Of a stretch of 15,007 nucleotides of DNA, positions 6,012 through 14,770 are shown in pieces. Under the pieces are notes generated by a model. The model saw only the letters and a list, made by a program, of their open reading frames with translations. It was not told the DNA's origin and searched no databases. Positions within the stretch are counted from its first letter, which is position 1. Each line of letters starts with the position of its first letter. The stretch is from Firmicutes bacterium UBA5486 (lineage in GTDB: Bacteria > Bacillota > UBA4882 > UBA10575). The DNA is taken from the NCBI GenBank assembly GCA_002427045.1, contig DIPO01000019.1, positions 26,074-41,080 on the forward strand. Direction: 5' to 3'. A program made the translations under genes and the position numbers.

Positions 6012-9000
6012 ATGAGGAGTAATTTTTGTGAGTCCCACTTAGAAGAGGCGGCCCTGGAATGGTTTGAGGAACTTGGCTATGAAATAGTCTTTGCCCCGGA
6101 TCTGGCTCCGGATGGAGATTATCCGGAGCGGGAAGATTATAGTGATGTTGTTCTTACCGAGAGGTTGAAAGAAGCGCTGGCGCGGATTAATCCCCGGCTG
6201 CCTGAGGAGGCATTGGAGGAAGCCTTCCGGCAGATTTCGATTCCGCAAAGCCCCAGCCTGTTAATGAATAACAAGGCTTTCCATAAGATGATTACCGATG
6301 GTATTGATGTACAGGTGCGTCAGGAAGATGCCAGTTACCGGACGGAAAAGGCTTATGTTTTTGATTTTGAAGAGCCGCAGAATAATGATTTTATGGTGGC
6401 CAATCAATTCACCGTTGTTGAGCATGGGGTGGAGAAACGGCCGGATCTTATTGCCTTTGTTAATGGCCTTCCTTTGGTAGTTGTTGAGTTAAAAAGTGCT
6501 AGTGATGAGAATGTTGAGATCACAGATGCCTATCATCAGCTCCAAACCTATAAGATGACCATCCCTTCCTTATTCACTTATAATGCTTTTCTGGTAGCCA
6601 GTGATGGTGTGAATGCCAGGGCAGGCACGCTTACTGCCAATGAGGATTGGTTCCTGGCCTGGCGGACGATTGATGGCGAGACCATTGCCCCGCAGTCTAT
6701 TCCGCAGCTGGAGGTCTTGATTAAGGGCATGTTTGAACAGGAGCGTTTCCTTGATCTGATCAGGTATTTTATCTTATTCCAGAGCGATGGTAAGGATACC
6801 CAGAAGATACTGGCTGGTTATCATCAGTATTATGCGGTTAATAAGGCAGTGAGGAGCACCAAACGTGCTACGATGGAGACTGGAGACCGGCGGATTGGTG
6901 TTGTCTGGCATACCCAGGGTAGCGGGAAGAGTTTATCCATGGTTTTCTATACCGGTAAACTGGTTGTAGATGAAGAACTGGAAAACCCAACTATTGTAGT
7001 GATTACGGACCGAAATGATTTGGATGATCAGTTATATACCACTTTTTTAAAAAGTCAGGATCTATTAAGAAGTATCCCGGTACAAGCTAATGATCGGGCT
7101 CATCTAAAGGAATTATTAAATAACCGTACCAGCGGGGGTATTATCTTTACCACTATTCAAAAGTTTGCACCCTCTACTGATCAAGTGAGAGAGGATGCAA
7201 AGCTTTATTCCCTGGATAAAGTAGCGGATCAATATGCTGACTATGGGGAAAAGGTTCTGACCGAACGTAAAAATGTGATTGTGATTGCAGATGAAGCCCA
7301 TCGTAGCCAATACGGGTTTGGGGCCGAAATTGTCAGGGGCAAAACTGAAGCACAGATCAAATATGGTTATGCCAAGTATATGCGGGATAGTCTGCCGAAT
7401 GCCTCTTATATTGGGTTTACTGGTACACCGGTAGAATTAACGGATAAGAATACCCGGGCGGTCTTCGGGGATTACATAGATATTTATGATATGACCAGAT
7501 CGGTTGAGGATGGGACTACGGTTAAGATTTACTATGAAAGTAGGATTGCTAAGCTGGAGCTACCGGAGGAGATGAAGCCCCAAGTTGATAGCGAATATGA
7601 GGAGATCACAGAGTTTCAAGAAGCAAGCCAGAAAGAAAAACTCAAAACTAAGTGGGCACGGCTGGAAGCGATTGTTGGTGCTAAAGAACGGATCAAGCTG
7701 ATTGCCCAGGATATTGTTACTCACTTTGAAGAGCGGGAGCGAGCCCAAGAGAATGAGGGCGGCAAAGCGATGATTGTTGCTATGAGCAGGAGGATTGCTA
7801 TCGAGTTATATAAAGAGATTGTTGCGTTGCGTCCGGATTGGCATAGCGAAGATTTAATGGCTGGCAAGATTAAGGTGGTAATGACGGGAAGCTCTGCCGA
7901 TCCGGCCCAGTGGCAACCTTTTATTGGTACTAAAGCGACCAGGGAAGTATTAGCCAAACGGATGAAAGATACTAATGATGAACTAAAGATGGTTATTGTT
8001 CGTGACATGTGGCTGACCGGCTTTGATGTACCCAGTATGCATACGATGTATATTGATAAGCCGATGAGCGGGCATAATCTTATGCAAGCAATCGCTAGGG
8101 TAAACCGGGTCTTTAAAGATAAACAAGGGGGACTAGTTGTTGATTATATCGGGATTGCGGAAAATTTAAAAACAGCGCTTTCCCAATATACGGATAGCGA
8201 TCAAAAGACAACAGGTATTGATACGGAAGTAGCTGTTGAGGTGCTCTTGGAAAAGTATGATCTGATCAAAGAGTTGTTACATGGCCATGATTACAGTAAG
8301 TTCTTTACTGGTAAACCCAGTGAGAAGATGCAGGCGATTGTGGAAACCATGGATTTTATCATTGAACTCCGAGAAGAGAGAAAAAATGATTATTTAAAGC
8401 TGGTTACTGAAATGGCACGCGCCTATTCTTTATGTGCAACTACGGATACTGCTCAAAGATTGAATGTGGAGATCGGATTCCATAAAGCAGTCAAGGCAAG
8501 TCTGGTTAAACTGATTACTGATGATAATAGAAAGAAGACCACTTCGCAACTTGATGCTGAGTTGAACCAGTTAATCTCAAAAGCTATTTCTTCCGATGAA
8601 GTTGTTGATATCTTAAGTGCGGTAGGAATTTCCAAGCCCAATATTGCCATCCTTTCTGACGAGTTTCTGGATGAAGTTAAAGGTATGAAGCAGAAGAACT
8701 TAGCAGTTGAATTATTGAACAGATTGTTGAAAGGTAGTATCAAGACTTTCTCCCGGCGTAACTTGGTGCAGTCCAAAAAATTCTCGGAATTATTGGAAGC
8801 GGCGATTAGAAAGTATCAGAACCGGACAATTGAAACCGCACAAGTAATCATGGAACTTATTGAGCTGGCGAAACAGATTAATGAAGCAGAGAAACGGGGA
8901 GAAAGTACCGGGCTGACCCCGGATGAATTAGCCTTTTATGATGCTTTAGCAGATAATGAATCGGCCAGAGAAATAATGGGCGATGAGATTCTGAAGCAAA

Positions 9001-9197
9001 TTGCCAGGGATCTAACGGTTTCGATCAAGAATAATATCAGCGTGGACTGGGCGATCCGCGAAAGTGTACAAGCCAAAATGAAGATGACCATCAAACGCCT
9101 ACTAAAAAAATATGGTTACCCGCCTGATCAGTCGGCTAAGGCGGTTGACATTGTCATGGAACAGACTAAATTAATGTGCCTAAATGAGAGTAGGTAG
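6012..9197 (+). CDS. hsdR: Type I restriction-modification endonuclease/translocase subunit HsdR
   Basis: HsdR pumps DNA using ATP and cuts unmodified DNA at a distance from the site. The 1061 residues are full length. The N-terminal nuclease domain has the PD-(D/E)xK signature: D145 in RPDLI, E159 and K161 in VVELKS, and the HQLQTYKM motif at 175-182. The helicase motor has Walker A TQGSGKS at 301-307, DEAH at 427-430, GFTGTP, and the motif V/VI block GFDVPSMHTMYIDKP with QAIARVNRVF. A long helical C-terminal domain follows and probably docks on the HsdM/HsdS core. A near-perfect TAAGGAGGT at 5996-6004 lies 7 bases before the ATG. It follows hsdS by 51 bp, consistent with one operon. All key residues are present. 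A decayed copy of its motif V region appears at 12481-12524. Confidence 0.97.
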   Translation: MRSNFCESHLEEAALEWFEELGYEIVFAPDLAPDGDYPEREDYSDVVLTERLKEALARINPRLPEEALEEAFRQISIPQSPSLLMNNKAFHKMITDGIDVQVRQEDASYRTEKAYVFDFEEPQNNDFMVANQFTVVEHGVEKRPDLIAFVNGLPLVVVELKSASDENVEITDAYHQLQTYKMTIPSLFTYNAFLVASDGVNARAGTLTANEDWFLAWRTIDGETIAPQSIPQLEVLIKGMFEQERFLDLIRYFILFQSDGKDTQKILAGYHQYYAVNKAVRSTKRATMETGDRRIGVVWHTQGSGKSLSMVFYTGKLVVDEELENPTIVVITDRNDLDDQLYTTFLKSQDLLRSIPVQANDRAHLKELLNNRTSGGIIFTTIQKFAPSTDQVREDAKLYSLDKVADQYADYGEKVLTERKNVIVIADEAHRSQYGFGAEIVRGKTEAQIKYGYAKYMRDSLPNASYIGFTGTPVELTDKNTRAVFGDYIDIYDMTRSVEDGTTVKIYYESRIAKLELPEEMKPQVDSEYEEITEFQEASQKEKLKTKWARLEAIVGAKERIKLIAQDIVTHFEERERAQENEGGKAMIVAMSRRIAIELYKEIVALRPDWHSEDLMAGKIKVVMTGSSADPAQWQPFIGTKATREVLAKRMKDTNDELKMVIVRDMWLTGFDVPSMHTMYIDKPMSGHNLMQAIARVNRVFKDKQGGLVVDYIGIAENLKTALSQYTDSDQKTTGIDTEVAVEVLLEKYDLIKELLHGHDYSKFFTGKPSEKMQAIVETMDFIIELREERKNDYLKLVTEMARAYSLCATTDTAQRLNVEIGFHKAVKASLVKLITDDNRKKTTSQLDAELNQLISKAISSDEVVDILSAVGISKPNIAILSDEFLDEVKGMKQKNLAVELLNRLLKGSIKTFSRRNLVQSKKFSELLEAAIRKYQNRTIETAQVIMELIELAKQINEAEKRGESTGLTPDELAFYDALADNESAREIMGDEILKQIARDLTVSIKNNISVDWAIRESVQAKMKMTIKRLLKKYGYPPDQSAKAVDIVMEQTKLMCLNESR

Positions 9198-9269
9198 CCA
9201 AAAGCAGATTGGGATATCCCTGAAATAATATAGGCTATTTATTAAAGATGAATTAGGGAGAATAAACTT

Positions 9270-10520
9270 ATGCTTACATCATTAATAAGAATTTGCCTGA
9301 GCCGTTCCTTTAAACCGTTTGAATTTAAGAATACATACTCTAATAACCTTAATTTTGAAAATGAGCAGGACCTTGGGCTTTATGTTCATATTCCATTTTG
9401 TCGTAGCTTTTGTTCGTTCTGCCCTTATTGTAAGGTTGTTTATAACGAAGATTTGGCAAAAAGATATAAGATAGCTCTTATCCGGGAAATTCAAATGGTT
9501 GGCTCCCAGCTAAAAGGAGAGAAGAGAGTCACCAGCCTATATTTTGGCGGAGGCACTCCTGCATTAATGGCTGATTGTTTGAAAGATATTATTGATTGTT
9601 TAAATAAGTATTTTATAATTCAGAATGGGATTGGTGTTGAACTTCATCCAGATGATATTTGCCAGTCTACTTTGAAACAATTAAAAACTGCCGGTGTTAC
9701 TATGGTGAGCATTGGGATACAATCATTTAACCAACAATGCCTGTCGGCATTAGGAAGAAAAGACACAGGCTTTTTAAATAGGCTTCAGCTGGTTCACCGG
9801 GCGGGTTTTGAAGTTGTTGATGTTGATTTGATATTTGCAATTCCAACCCAGACAGAAGAGGTTTTACTCCAAGATATTGAAATTGCCTTTACTAATGGTG
9901 CTACACAAATATCGACATATCCTTTTATTGATTTTACATTTGCCAATAATACTTATAAGCCTTTATCGGAAAAAGAAAAAAAGAAAATGTTAAAGGCGAT
10001 TGTAGATTATTGTAAAAAAACCGGCCGGGAGAGAACCTCTGTCTGGACCTTTGCTAAAGCAAAGACGGGGAAATACTCTTCTATAACCAGGGATAGTTTT
10101 TTAGGGTTTGGTGTTTCAGCTACCACTTTATTGCGGAAAGAATTCAAAATTAACACATTTTCTATTGAGGCCTATATAGATCGTATTTGCCGGAATCAGT
10201 TGCCTACATCTCTTACTTTATCATTTACCTTACGGCAACGGGCAATTTACTATCTGTTTTGGCATGCGTATTCATTATTAATTGATCCTAATAAGTTTGA
10301 AAAAATTATAGGCTATCCTCTTTTTAAGCTATATGGGTTCGAGTTGTGGATATGTGAAAGATTAGGGTTTATGAAAAAGAGAAATAATCGCTATTACCTT
10401 ACAGACAGGGGCGCTTATTATTATCATTATGTGGAACAAGCCTATACTACGGCTTATATTGATAAAATGTGGAGGATTTTAAGAACAACAGCTTTCCCGG
10501 AAAAGATTGTTTTAAAGTGA
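9270..10520 (+). CDS. Radical SAM enzyme, HemN/HemW-like (coproporphyrinogen oxidase-like family)
   Basis: Radical SAM enzymes cleave SAM at a [4Fe-4S] cluster to make a 5'-deoxyadenosyl radical. The motif YVHIPFCRSFCSFC has the HemN-type CX3CX2C (C44, C48, C51) plus a further cysteine at C54. GGGTP at 93-97 is the SAM-binding motif, and VSIGIQSFN with DLIFAIPTQTEE are HemN/HemW family signatures. The 416 residues have a divergent C-terminal half ending in a winged-helix-like segment (YYLTDRGAYYYHYVEQA). The family includes oxygen-independent coproporphyrinogen dehydrogenase (HemN), the heme chaperone HemW and heme-degrading HutW/ChuW types. I cannot assign one, and no heme genes are adjacent. 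The ATG has AGGGAG about 9 bases upstream. It follows hsdR by 72 bp but looks functionally unrelated to restriction. Confidence 0.82.
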   Translation: MLTSLIRICLSRSFKPFEFKNTYSNNLNFENEQDLGLYVHIPFCRSFCSFCPYCKVVYNEDLAKRYKIALIREIQMVGSQLKGEKRVTSLYFGGGTPALMADCLKDIIDCLNKYFIIQNGIGVELHPDDICQSTLKQLKTAGVTMVSIGIQSFNQQCLSALGRKDTGFLNRLQLVHRAGFEVVDVDLIFAIPTQTEEVLLQDIEIAFTNGATQISTYPFIDFTFANNTYKPLSEKEKKKMLKAIVDYCKKTGRERTSVWTFAKAKTGKYSSITRDSFLGFGVSATTLLRKEFKINTFSIEAYIDRICRNQLPTSLTLSFTLRQRAIYYLFWHAYSLLIDPNKFEKIIGYPLFKLYGFELWICERLGFMKKRNNRYYLTDRGAYYYHYVEQAYTTAYIDKMWRILRTTAFPEKIVLK

Positions 10521-10634
10521 GATTCTTAGCAAATGGGATGCTTTTTGCTTAAAGGGTTACAAAAACTTACAAGAGGAAGCAGGTAGGAGGAATGTTCACC
10601 GGTAATATAGAATTTAAGTGGTGTTATGTATTAT
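10521..10634. other. Gene-free spacer, first part
   Basis: No convincing gene. AGGAGG at 10585-10590 sits one base before an ATG at 10592 whose frame stops after 14 codons, just short of the foldback element. This could be the stub of a gene lost to rearrangement. AGCAAA at 10528-10533 can pair with TTTGCT at 10544-10549 after the radical SAM gene, but without a following T-run it is a poor terminator. Confidence 0.4.
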
Positions 10635-10792
10635 AATTTAGGGAATTGTATAATTATTATTTAAGATTCATCCACAACATATTGATAGCCCACTAGTAAT
10701 TGCCTAATCTAGACAATTACCTCGAATAAAAGTTAAACACTATATATTGTGGTTGAATGGATGCCAAAGGTAATTATGCAATTCCCTAAATT
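10635..10792. mobile_element. 158-bp foldback element with 22-bp terminal inverted repeats (MITE-like)
   Basis: The left end 10635-10656 and right end 10771-10792 are inverted repeats matching at 21 of 22 positions; the core is TTTAGGGAATTG. Inside, 10666-10682 (ATTCATCCACAACATAT) pairs with the inverse of 10742-10758 at about 15 of 17 positions. At the centre, GTAATTG (10696-10702) pairs with CAATTAC (10714-10720) around an 11-base loop. The whole element can fold into one long interrupted hairpin. It has no coding capacity. Size, terminal repeats and position between genes suit a miniature inverted-repeat element, but I see no clear target-site duplication. A structured regulatory RNA or cruciform site is an alternative. 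Confidence 0.65.
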
Positions 10793-10807
10793 CCTAATTC
10801 TATTTCT

Positions 10808-10841
10808 TTTAAGGAATTGTTACTTATATTTAAGGAATTGT
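10808..10841 (+). repeat. Tandem 13-bp direct repeat upstream of cls
   Basis: TTTAAGGAATTGT occurs at 10808-10820 and again at 10829-10841, 21 bases apart start to start, about two helical turns. The motif differs at one position from the tip of the foldback element's left end (TTTAGGGAATTGT at 10637-10649). An inverted AATTCCT at 10789-10795 adds another half-site. The spacing suits paired protein sites on one DNA face upstream of the cardiolipin synthase gene; a remnant of another element end is equally possible. Confidence 0.55.
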
Positions 10842-10915
10842 ATTGCCTATCTCATATTGTGCTCCCTTTGGCGAAAAGTGAGGCATATGGCATCCTAATT
10901 GGAAAGGTGAATGAA

Positions 10916-12451
10916 ATGACGACAAAAGCAGAAAAAAAAGTTGCCGGTATGATGCGGATTATTATTGTTGGCCTAGCGGTATTGGCACAACTTTTTCTAT
11001 TAGCTCTGGTTGTTGTGCGGCTTAAGTATAATGCGGTTTATATTTATTTCTTATTAGAGATTTTGGGACTATTTGCGATACTCTTCTTGATTGATAAGAA
11101 TAGAGACTCTTCATACACCATGCTCTGGGTAGTTGTTATCCTTGTCTTACCGGTCTTTGGCTATTTACTTTATATTCTATGGGGCCGGGCAGTAACTAAA
11201 GGGCGGAGAAGTTTGAGTATCCAGAAAACGCTCGCCCGCGGGACGGAGTTTTTAGAGCAGAACCCCCAGGTACAGGCGGAATTTGAAGAAATACACCTCT
11301 GGCGGAAAAGAATTGCTGAATTTCTGATCCGCGAGGGATTTCCTTTATATAATAATACGAAATGTGAGTATTTCCCCTTAGGGGAGCTGCAATTTGAACA
11401 GATGCTTTTGGATATGGAAAAAGCTGAGCGCTTCATCTTTCTTGAGTATTTTATTCTGAGTGAAGGGCAACTTTGGGACCGGATACATGAAGTTCTGAAG
11501 AAGAAAGCGGCTCAGGGTGTTGAAGTAAGAGTCTTATTTGATGATTTTGGCAGTATTATTACTGTTCCAAACAACTTTATTCAACAACTGAGAAGTGAAG
11601 GTATTCAGGTGAAGGCTTTTAACCCGGTTCATAAATATATTTCACGGCTTTATATTAATTACCGTAATCACCAGAAGATTGTAGTGATCGATGGTAATAT
11701 TGGTTATACTGGCGGTACTAATCTGGCTGATGAATATGCAAATATTTATCCCAAGCATGGACATTGGAAGGATACGGCAATTAAGCTTGAAGGCGATGCA
11801 GTTTGGAGTATGACTGTCACCTTTTTACAGATGTGGGAGGCGGAAAGTGGGATTCAAGAGGAGTATCTAAATTATCGGCCAAATATTAGCATAACAGGAG
11901 ATGGATTTTACCAGCCTTTTTCAGACGGGCCTGTGAACAACCCGCATAACCCGGCAGAGACGATGTATCGTCAAGTGATTTCGAATGCTAAAGAATATGT
12001 CTATATAACAACTCCTTACCTTGTGATAAATGATTCGATGATGGATGCCTTATGTACGGCGGCGATGGGGGGAATAGATGTTAGAATTATTACCCCGAAA
12101 ATATGGGATCACTGGTATGTCCATATGGTTACCAGCTCGAACTATGGAAGACTCATCAGAGCTGGTGTCCGCATCTATGAATATACTCCGGGGTATATTC
12201 ATGCCAAGACGATTATTAGTGATGATGACCAGGGGATTACAGGTAGTATTAATATGGATTATCGTAGTTTTTACCTTCATTTTGAAAACGGGGTTTGGAT
12301 CTGTGGAGCCTCGGTGCTGGAGAAGATCAAGGAGGATATTGTCGCCACCTTTGAAGTTTCTGAAGAAATTGATTTACAGGAATGGGAGAACAGGCCATGG
12401 TGGGTAAAATTTTTACAAGCCTTATTACGTTTGTTTGCACCGCTACTTTAA
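10916..12451 (+). CDS. cls: Cardiolipin synthase (phospholipase D superfamily, ClsA type)
   Basis: The enzyme joins two phosphatidylglycerols into cardiolipin plus glycerol at the cytoplasmic membrane. From ATG 10916 it has 511 residues, normal for bacterial Cls. Two N-terminal membrane segments (IIIVGLAVLAQLFLLALVVV, then a second ending in VFGYLLYILWG) form the usual PLDc_N anchor. Two HKD catalytic motifs follow: HQKIVVID with GNIGYTGGTN, and HAKTIISD with GITGSINMD. AAAGGTGA at 10903-10910 lies 5 bases before ATG 10916, so I reject the in-frame TTG at 10817, which would add 33 unsupported residues and start inside the direct repeat. An ATG at 10911 in another frame stops after two codons (ATGAAATGA) and overlaps the true start. 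The upstream repeat cluster may affect its transcription. Confidence 0.94.
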   Translation: MTTKAEKKVAGMMRIIIVGLAVLAQLFLLALVVVRLKYNAVYIYFLLEILGLFAILFLIDKNRDSSYTMLWVVVILVLPVFGYLLYILWGRAVTKGRRSLSIQKTLARGTEFLEQNPQVQAEFEEIHLWRKRIAEFLIREGFPLYNNTKCEYFPLGELQFEQMLLDMEKAERFIFLEYFILSEGQLWDRIHEVLKKKAAQGVEVRVLFDDFGSIITVPNNFIQQLRSEGIQVKAFNPVHKYISRLYINYRNHQKIVVIDGNIGYTGGTNLADEYANIYPKHGHWKDTAIKLEGDAVWSMTVTFLQMWEAESGIQEEYLNYRPNISITGDGFYQPFSDGPVNNPHNPAETMYRQVISNAKEYVYITTPYLVINDSMMDALCTAAMGGIDVRIITPKIWDHWYVHMVTSSNYGRLIRAGVRIYEYTPGYIHAKTIISDDDQGITGSINMDYRSFYLHFENGVWICGASVLEKIKEDIVATFEVSEEIDLQEWENRPWWVKFLQALLRLFAPLL

Positions 12452-12480
12452 GTAAACAAAAATTTGTGAATAAGTTAATT

Positions 12481-12524
12481 GGCTTTGATGTGCCCAGTGT
12501 GCATAGAGATGTTTATTCATTAGA
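12481..12524 (+). pseudogene. Short relic of an hsdR-like helicase motif
   Basis: In the 86-bp gap before the amylase gene, GGCTTTGATGTGCCCAGTGT and the following bases align to hsdR at 8019-8061. The first 25 bases match at 23 positions, then after a one-base insertion about 13 of 16 match. The hsdR segment encodes GFDVPSMHTMY, the motif V region; the relic would read GFDVPSVH before going out of frame. It looks like the remains of a second hsdR-type gene whose other parts are gone. The overlapping downstream bases now supply the amylase Shine-Dalgarno. Confidence 0.55.
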
Positions 12525-12537
12525 AGGGGGTTATTAG

Positions 12538-14730
12538 ATGTTTAAACCAAAGCTGCGCCGGATAGGTTTATTTATTCTATTGCTGCTTGCTTTATGGGGT
12601 GGGTGCTTTTTTAGTTTAAGCCTGGCAAGTGAAGGGGAAACCATCCTTAAGATTCATTATCACCGGCCTGATCAGGAGTATGAACCTTGGAATTTATGGG
12701 TCTGGCCATTCAACCAGGACGGGAAGGTTTACCACTTTACTGATGAGGATGAGTTTGGGAAGGTAGCCTTAGTAAAGATTGATGGTATTTATGACAAGTT
12801 GGGTTTTATTATCCGGACGGATAGCTGGCGTAAAGATTTACCACAGGATCGTTTTGTCTCTGAATTTCAGAATAATTATGCCGAAATCTGGTTGATCTCA
12901 GGTAAATCAGAAATCTATTTTTCCCGTCCTGACTTAAAAACACTGGAAAAAGATATATTAGACCAGGAACCTCTTTCTAAGGTAGAGCTTGGCTATGTTA
13001 ATGATTATATCGAAGTTGATGGGGAAACGGTTAGATTTTTGTGGAGTTCCAATCCCGGAGCAAATCTACTTTTTTATCTGGGGGTGGACCCGGATAACTT
13101 AAAAGCAGTAAGAATTATTGGGGATTATGATCCGCAAAGAGGAATTGAAATCAAAGGTTTAAGGCCGGGGGTTACCTACTATTATAAAGTGGCTTCCTTT
13201 TATGATGGCGAAACTAAGGAGAGTCTTGTATCTTCCTTTACTAAGTCAGAGCCGTTTCTAATCCCCCCAACTCCGGAATGGGCGAAAAATACTGTTTTTT
13301 ATGAGATTTTTGTCCGTAGTTTTTATGATGGCGATGGTGACGGGATTGGTGATTTTAAAGGCCTTAAAGAAAAAATCGGGTACTTAAAAAGCCTGGGTAT
13401 AGATGGCATCTGGCTGATGCCAACATTTGAATCCCCTAGCTATCATGGATACGATGTGATTGATTATTACCGCATTAATCCAGATTATGGAACCAAAGCA
13501 GATTTCCAGGAGCTTCTGATGGAAGCTCATAATAATGGTATTAAAGTTATTCTGGATTTGGTGATTAATCATACTTCGGAACAGCATCCTTGGTTTATCG
13601 AGGCGGTTAAAAACAAAGAGAATAAATACCGGGAATACTATCTTTGGGCTGAACCGTATGATCAGCTTAGGCCTGGGCCCTGGGGACAGAATATCTGGCA
13701 TGAATATACGAGCACAGATCGTTATATGGGTATTTTTGGAAGGCATATGCCAGATCTTAATCTTCGCAACCCGGCAGTCCGGGAAGAAATGAAAAAAATT
13801 GCTGCTTATTGGCTTGATCCGAACGGTGATGGGGATTTTTCTGACGGTGTGGATGGTTTTAGATTAGATGCGTCAATGCATATTGACCATTTACAGATGG
13901 ATGTGACTCATAAATGGTGGCAAGAATTTAATGCTTATGTTAAATCCATTAATCCAGAGGCGTTTTTAGTAGGAGAAAACTGGGATTCTCTTGATATTGT
14001 GGCCACCTTCTTTGCTGATATGGACTCCTCTTTTAATTTTGATTTTGCAACTAAAATTTGTAGTATGGCTGGAGGGAGTTTCTACGATTTACTGGAGATT
14101 ATTAATACCACTCACCGGGAATATGCTAAAGTCTCCCCGGATTTTATTGACAGTACTTTCCTGGCGAATCATGACCAAAATAGAATTGCAACGCAGTTGG
14201 GGAATGATCACAGAAAAGCGAAACTGGCTGCATCACTCCTCTTGACTCTTCCTGGTACACCGTTTATCTATTATGGGGAAGAAATCGGGCAACTGGGTGC
14301 CAAACCTGATGAGTACATTAGAGAACCCTTTGACTGGTACACAGCAGCCAAAGGGCTAGGAATGACCGACTTTTCTGGGTGGAATCGTAACAAATCAGTT
14401 TATACCATTCCTTGGGATGAAATATCTGTTGAAGAACAGGAAAAGAAGAAGGATAGCCTGTTAAATCATTATAAAAAGTTAATTAAGATCAGAAAAGAAC
14501 ACCCAGCCTTTTTTTACGGTAAATATGAAAGGATAACAACTCCAAAGGGAACCTATGGTTATTTGGTTGCAGGAGAAGGTTATGAACTTTGGGTCATTCA
14601 TAATTATGAAAACAAAAGAAAGTTAGTGGAAGTTAAAACCGGCGGGCTTAACTTACTTTCCGGGAAAAAAACAAAAAAGAAGATTAAGCTTAAACCTTAC
14701 GAGACAGTAATTATAAAGTTCAACAGATAA
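12538..14730 (+). CDS. Exported alpha-amylase, CBM41 plus GH13
   Basis: This 730-residue enzyme should cut alpha-1,4 bonds in starch or related glucans outside the cell. Residues 1-30 are a signal peptide (basic MFKPKLRR, hydrophobic core, likely cleavage near SLA-SE); the cysteine in LWGGC is not a good lipobox. Residues about 36-115 (IHYHRPDQEYEPWNLWVWPF) match CBM41, a glucan-binding domain of pullulanases. About 146-240 is an Fn3-like domain. The GH13 barrel starts near 250 (VFYEIFVRSFYDGDGDGIGD) and has VINH at 342-345, nucleophile D444 in GFRLDAS, acid/base E480 in VGENWD and D546 in NHDQNR. DGDGDGIGD (264-272) and DPNGDGDFSD are likely Ca2+ sites. A beta-sandwich domain ends the protein. 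The pattern resembles GH13 subfamily 36, including Halothermothrix AmyA. AGAAGGGGG at 12522-12530 lies 7 bases before the ATG. Confidence 0.93.
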   Translation: MFKPKLRRIGLFILLLLALWGGCFFSLSLASEGETILKIHYHRPDQEYEPWNLWVWPFNQDGKVYHFTDEDEFGKVALVKIDGIYDKLGFIIRTDSWRKDLPQDRFVSEFQNNYAEIWLISGKSEIYFSRPDLKTLEKDILDQEPLSKVELGYVNDYIEVDGETVRFLWSSNPGANLLFYLGVDPDNLKAVRIIGDYDPQRGIEIKGLRPGVTYYYKVASFYDGETKESLVSSFTKSEPFLIPPTPEWAKNTVFYEIFVRSFYDGDGDGIGDFKGLKEKIGYLKSLGIDGIWLMPTFESPSYHGYDVIDYYRINPDYGTKADFQELLMEAHNNGIKVILDLVINHTSEQHPWFIEAVKNKENKYREYYLWAEPYDQLRPGPWGQNIWHEYTSTDRYMGIFGRHMPDLNLRNPAVREEMKKIAAYWLDPNGDGDFSDGVDGFRLDASMHIDHLQMDVTHKWWQEFNAYVKSINPEAFLVGENWDSLDIVATFFADMDSSFNFDFATKICSMAGGSFYDLLEIINTTHREYAKVSPDFIDSTFLANHDQNRIATQLGNDHRKAKLAASLLLTLPGTPFIYYGEEIGQLGAKPDEYIREPFDWYTAAKGLGMTDFSGWNRNKSVYTIPWDEISVEEQEKKKDSLLNHYKKLIKIRKEHPAFFYGKYERITTPKGTYGYLVAGEGYELWVIHNYENKRKLVEVKTGGLNLLSGKKTKKKIKLKPYETVIIKFNR

Positions 14731-14770
14731 ACTTGGGTACTTATTAAAAGGGATTTTAGGAGAATTTATT

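Noticed and set aside
9211..9220. GGGATATCCC perfect palindrome after hsdR
   Set aside because: A 10-bp palindrome without a loop is expected by chance at this scale and has no partner site or T-run.
10592..10636. 14-codon frame MFTGNIEFKWCYVL behind AGGAGG
   Set aside because: The Shine-Dalgarno is only one base from the ATG and the peptide is not recognisable; it is mentioned only as a possible stub.
10817..10915. Extended N-terminus of cardiolipin synthase from TTG 10817
   Set aside because: There is no ribosome binding site, the extra residues do not look like Cls, and ATG 10916 has a well-spaced Shine-Dalgarno.
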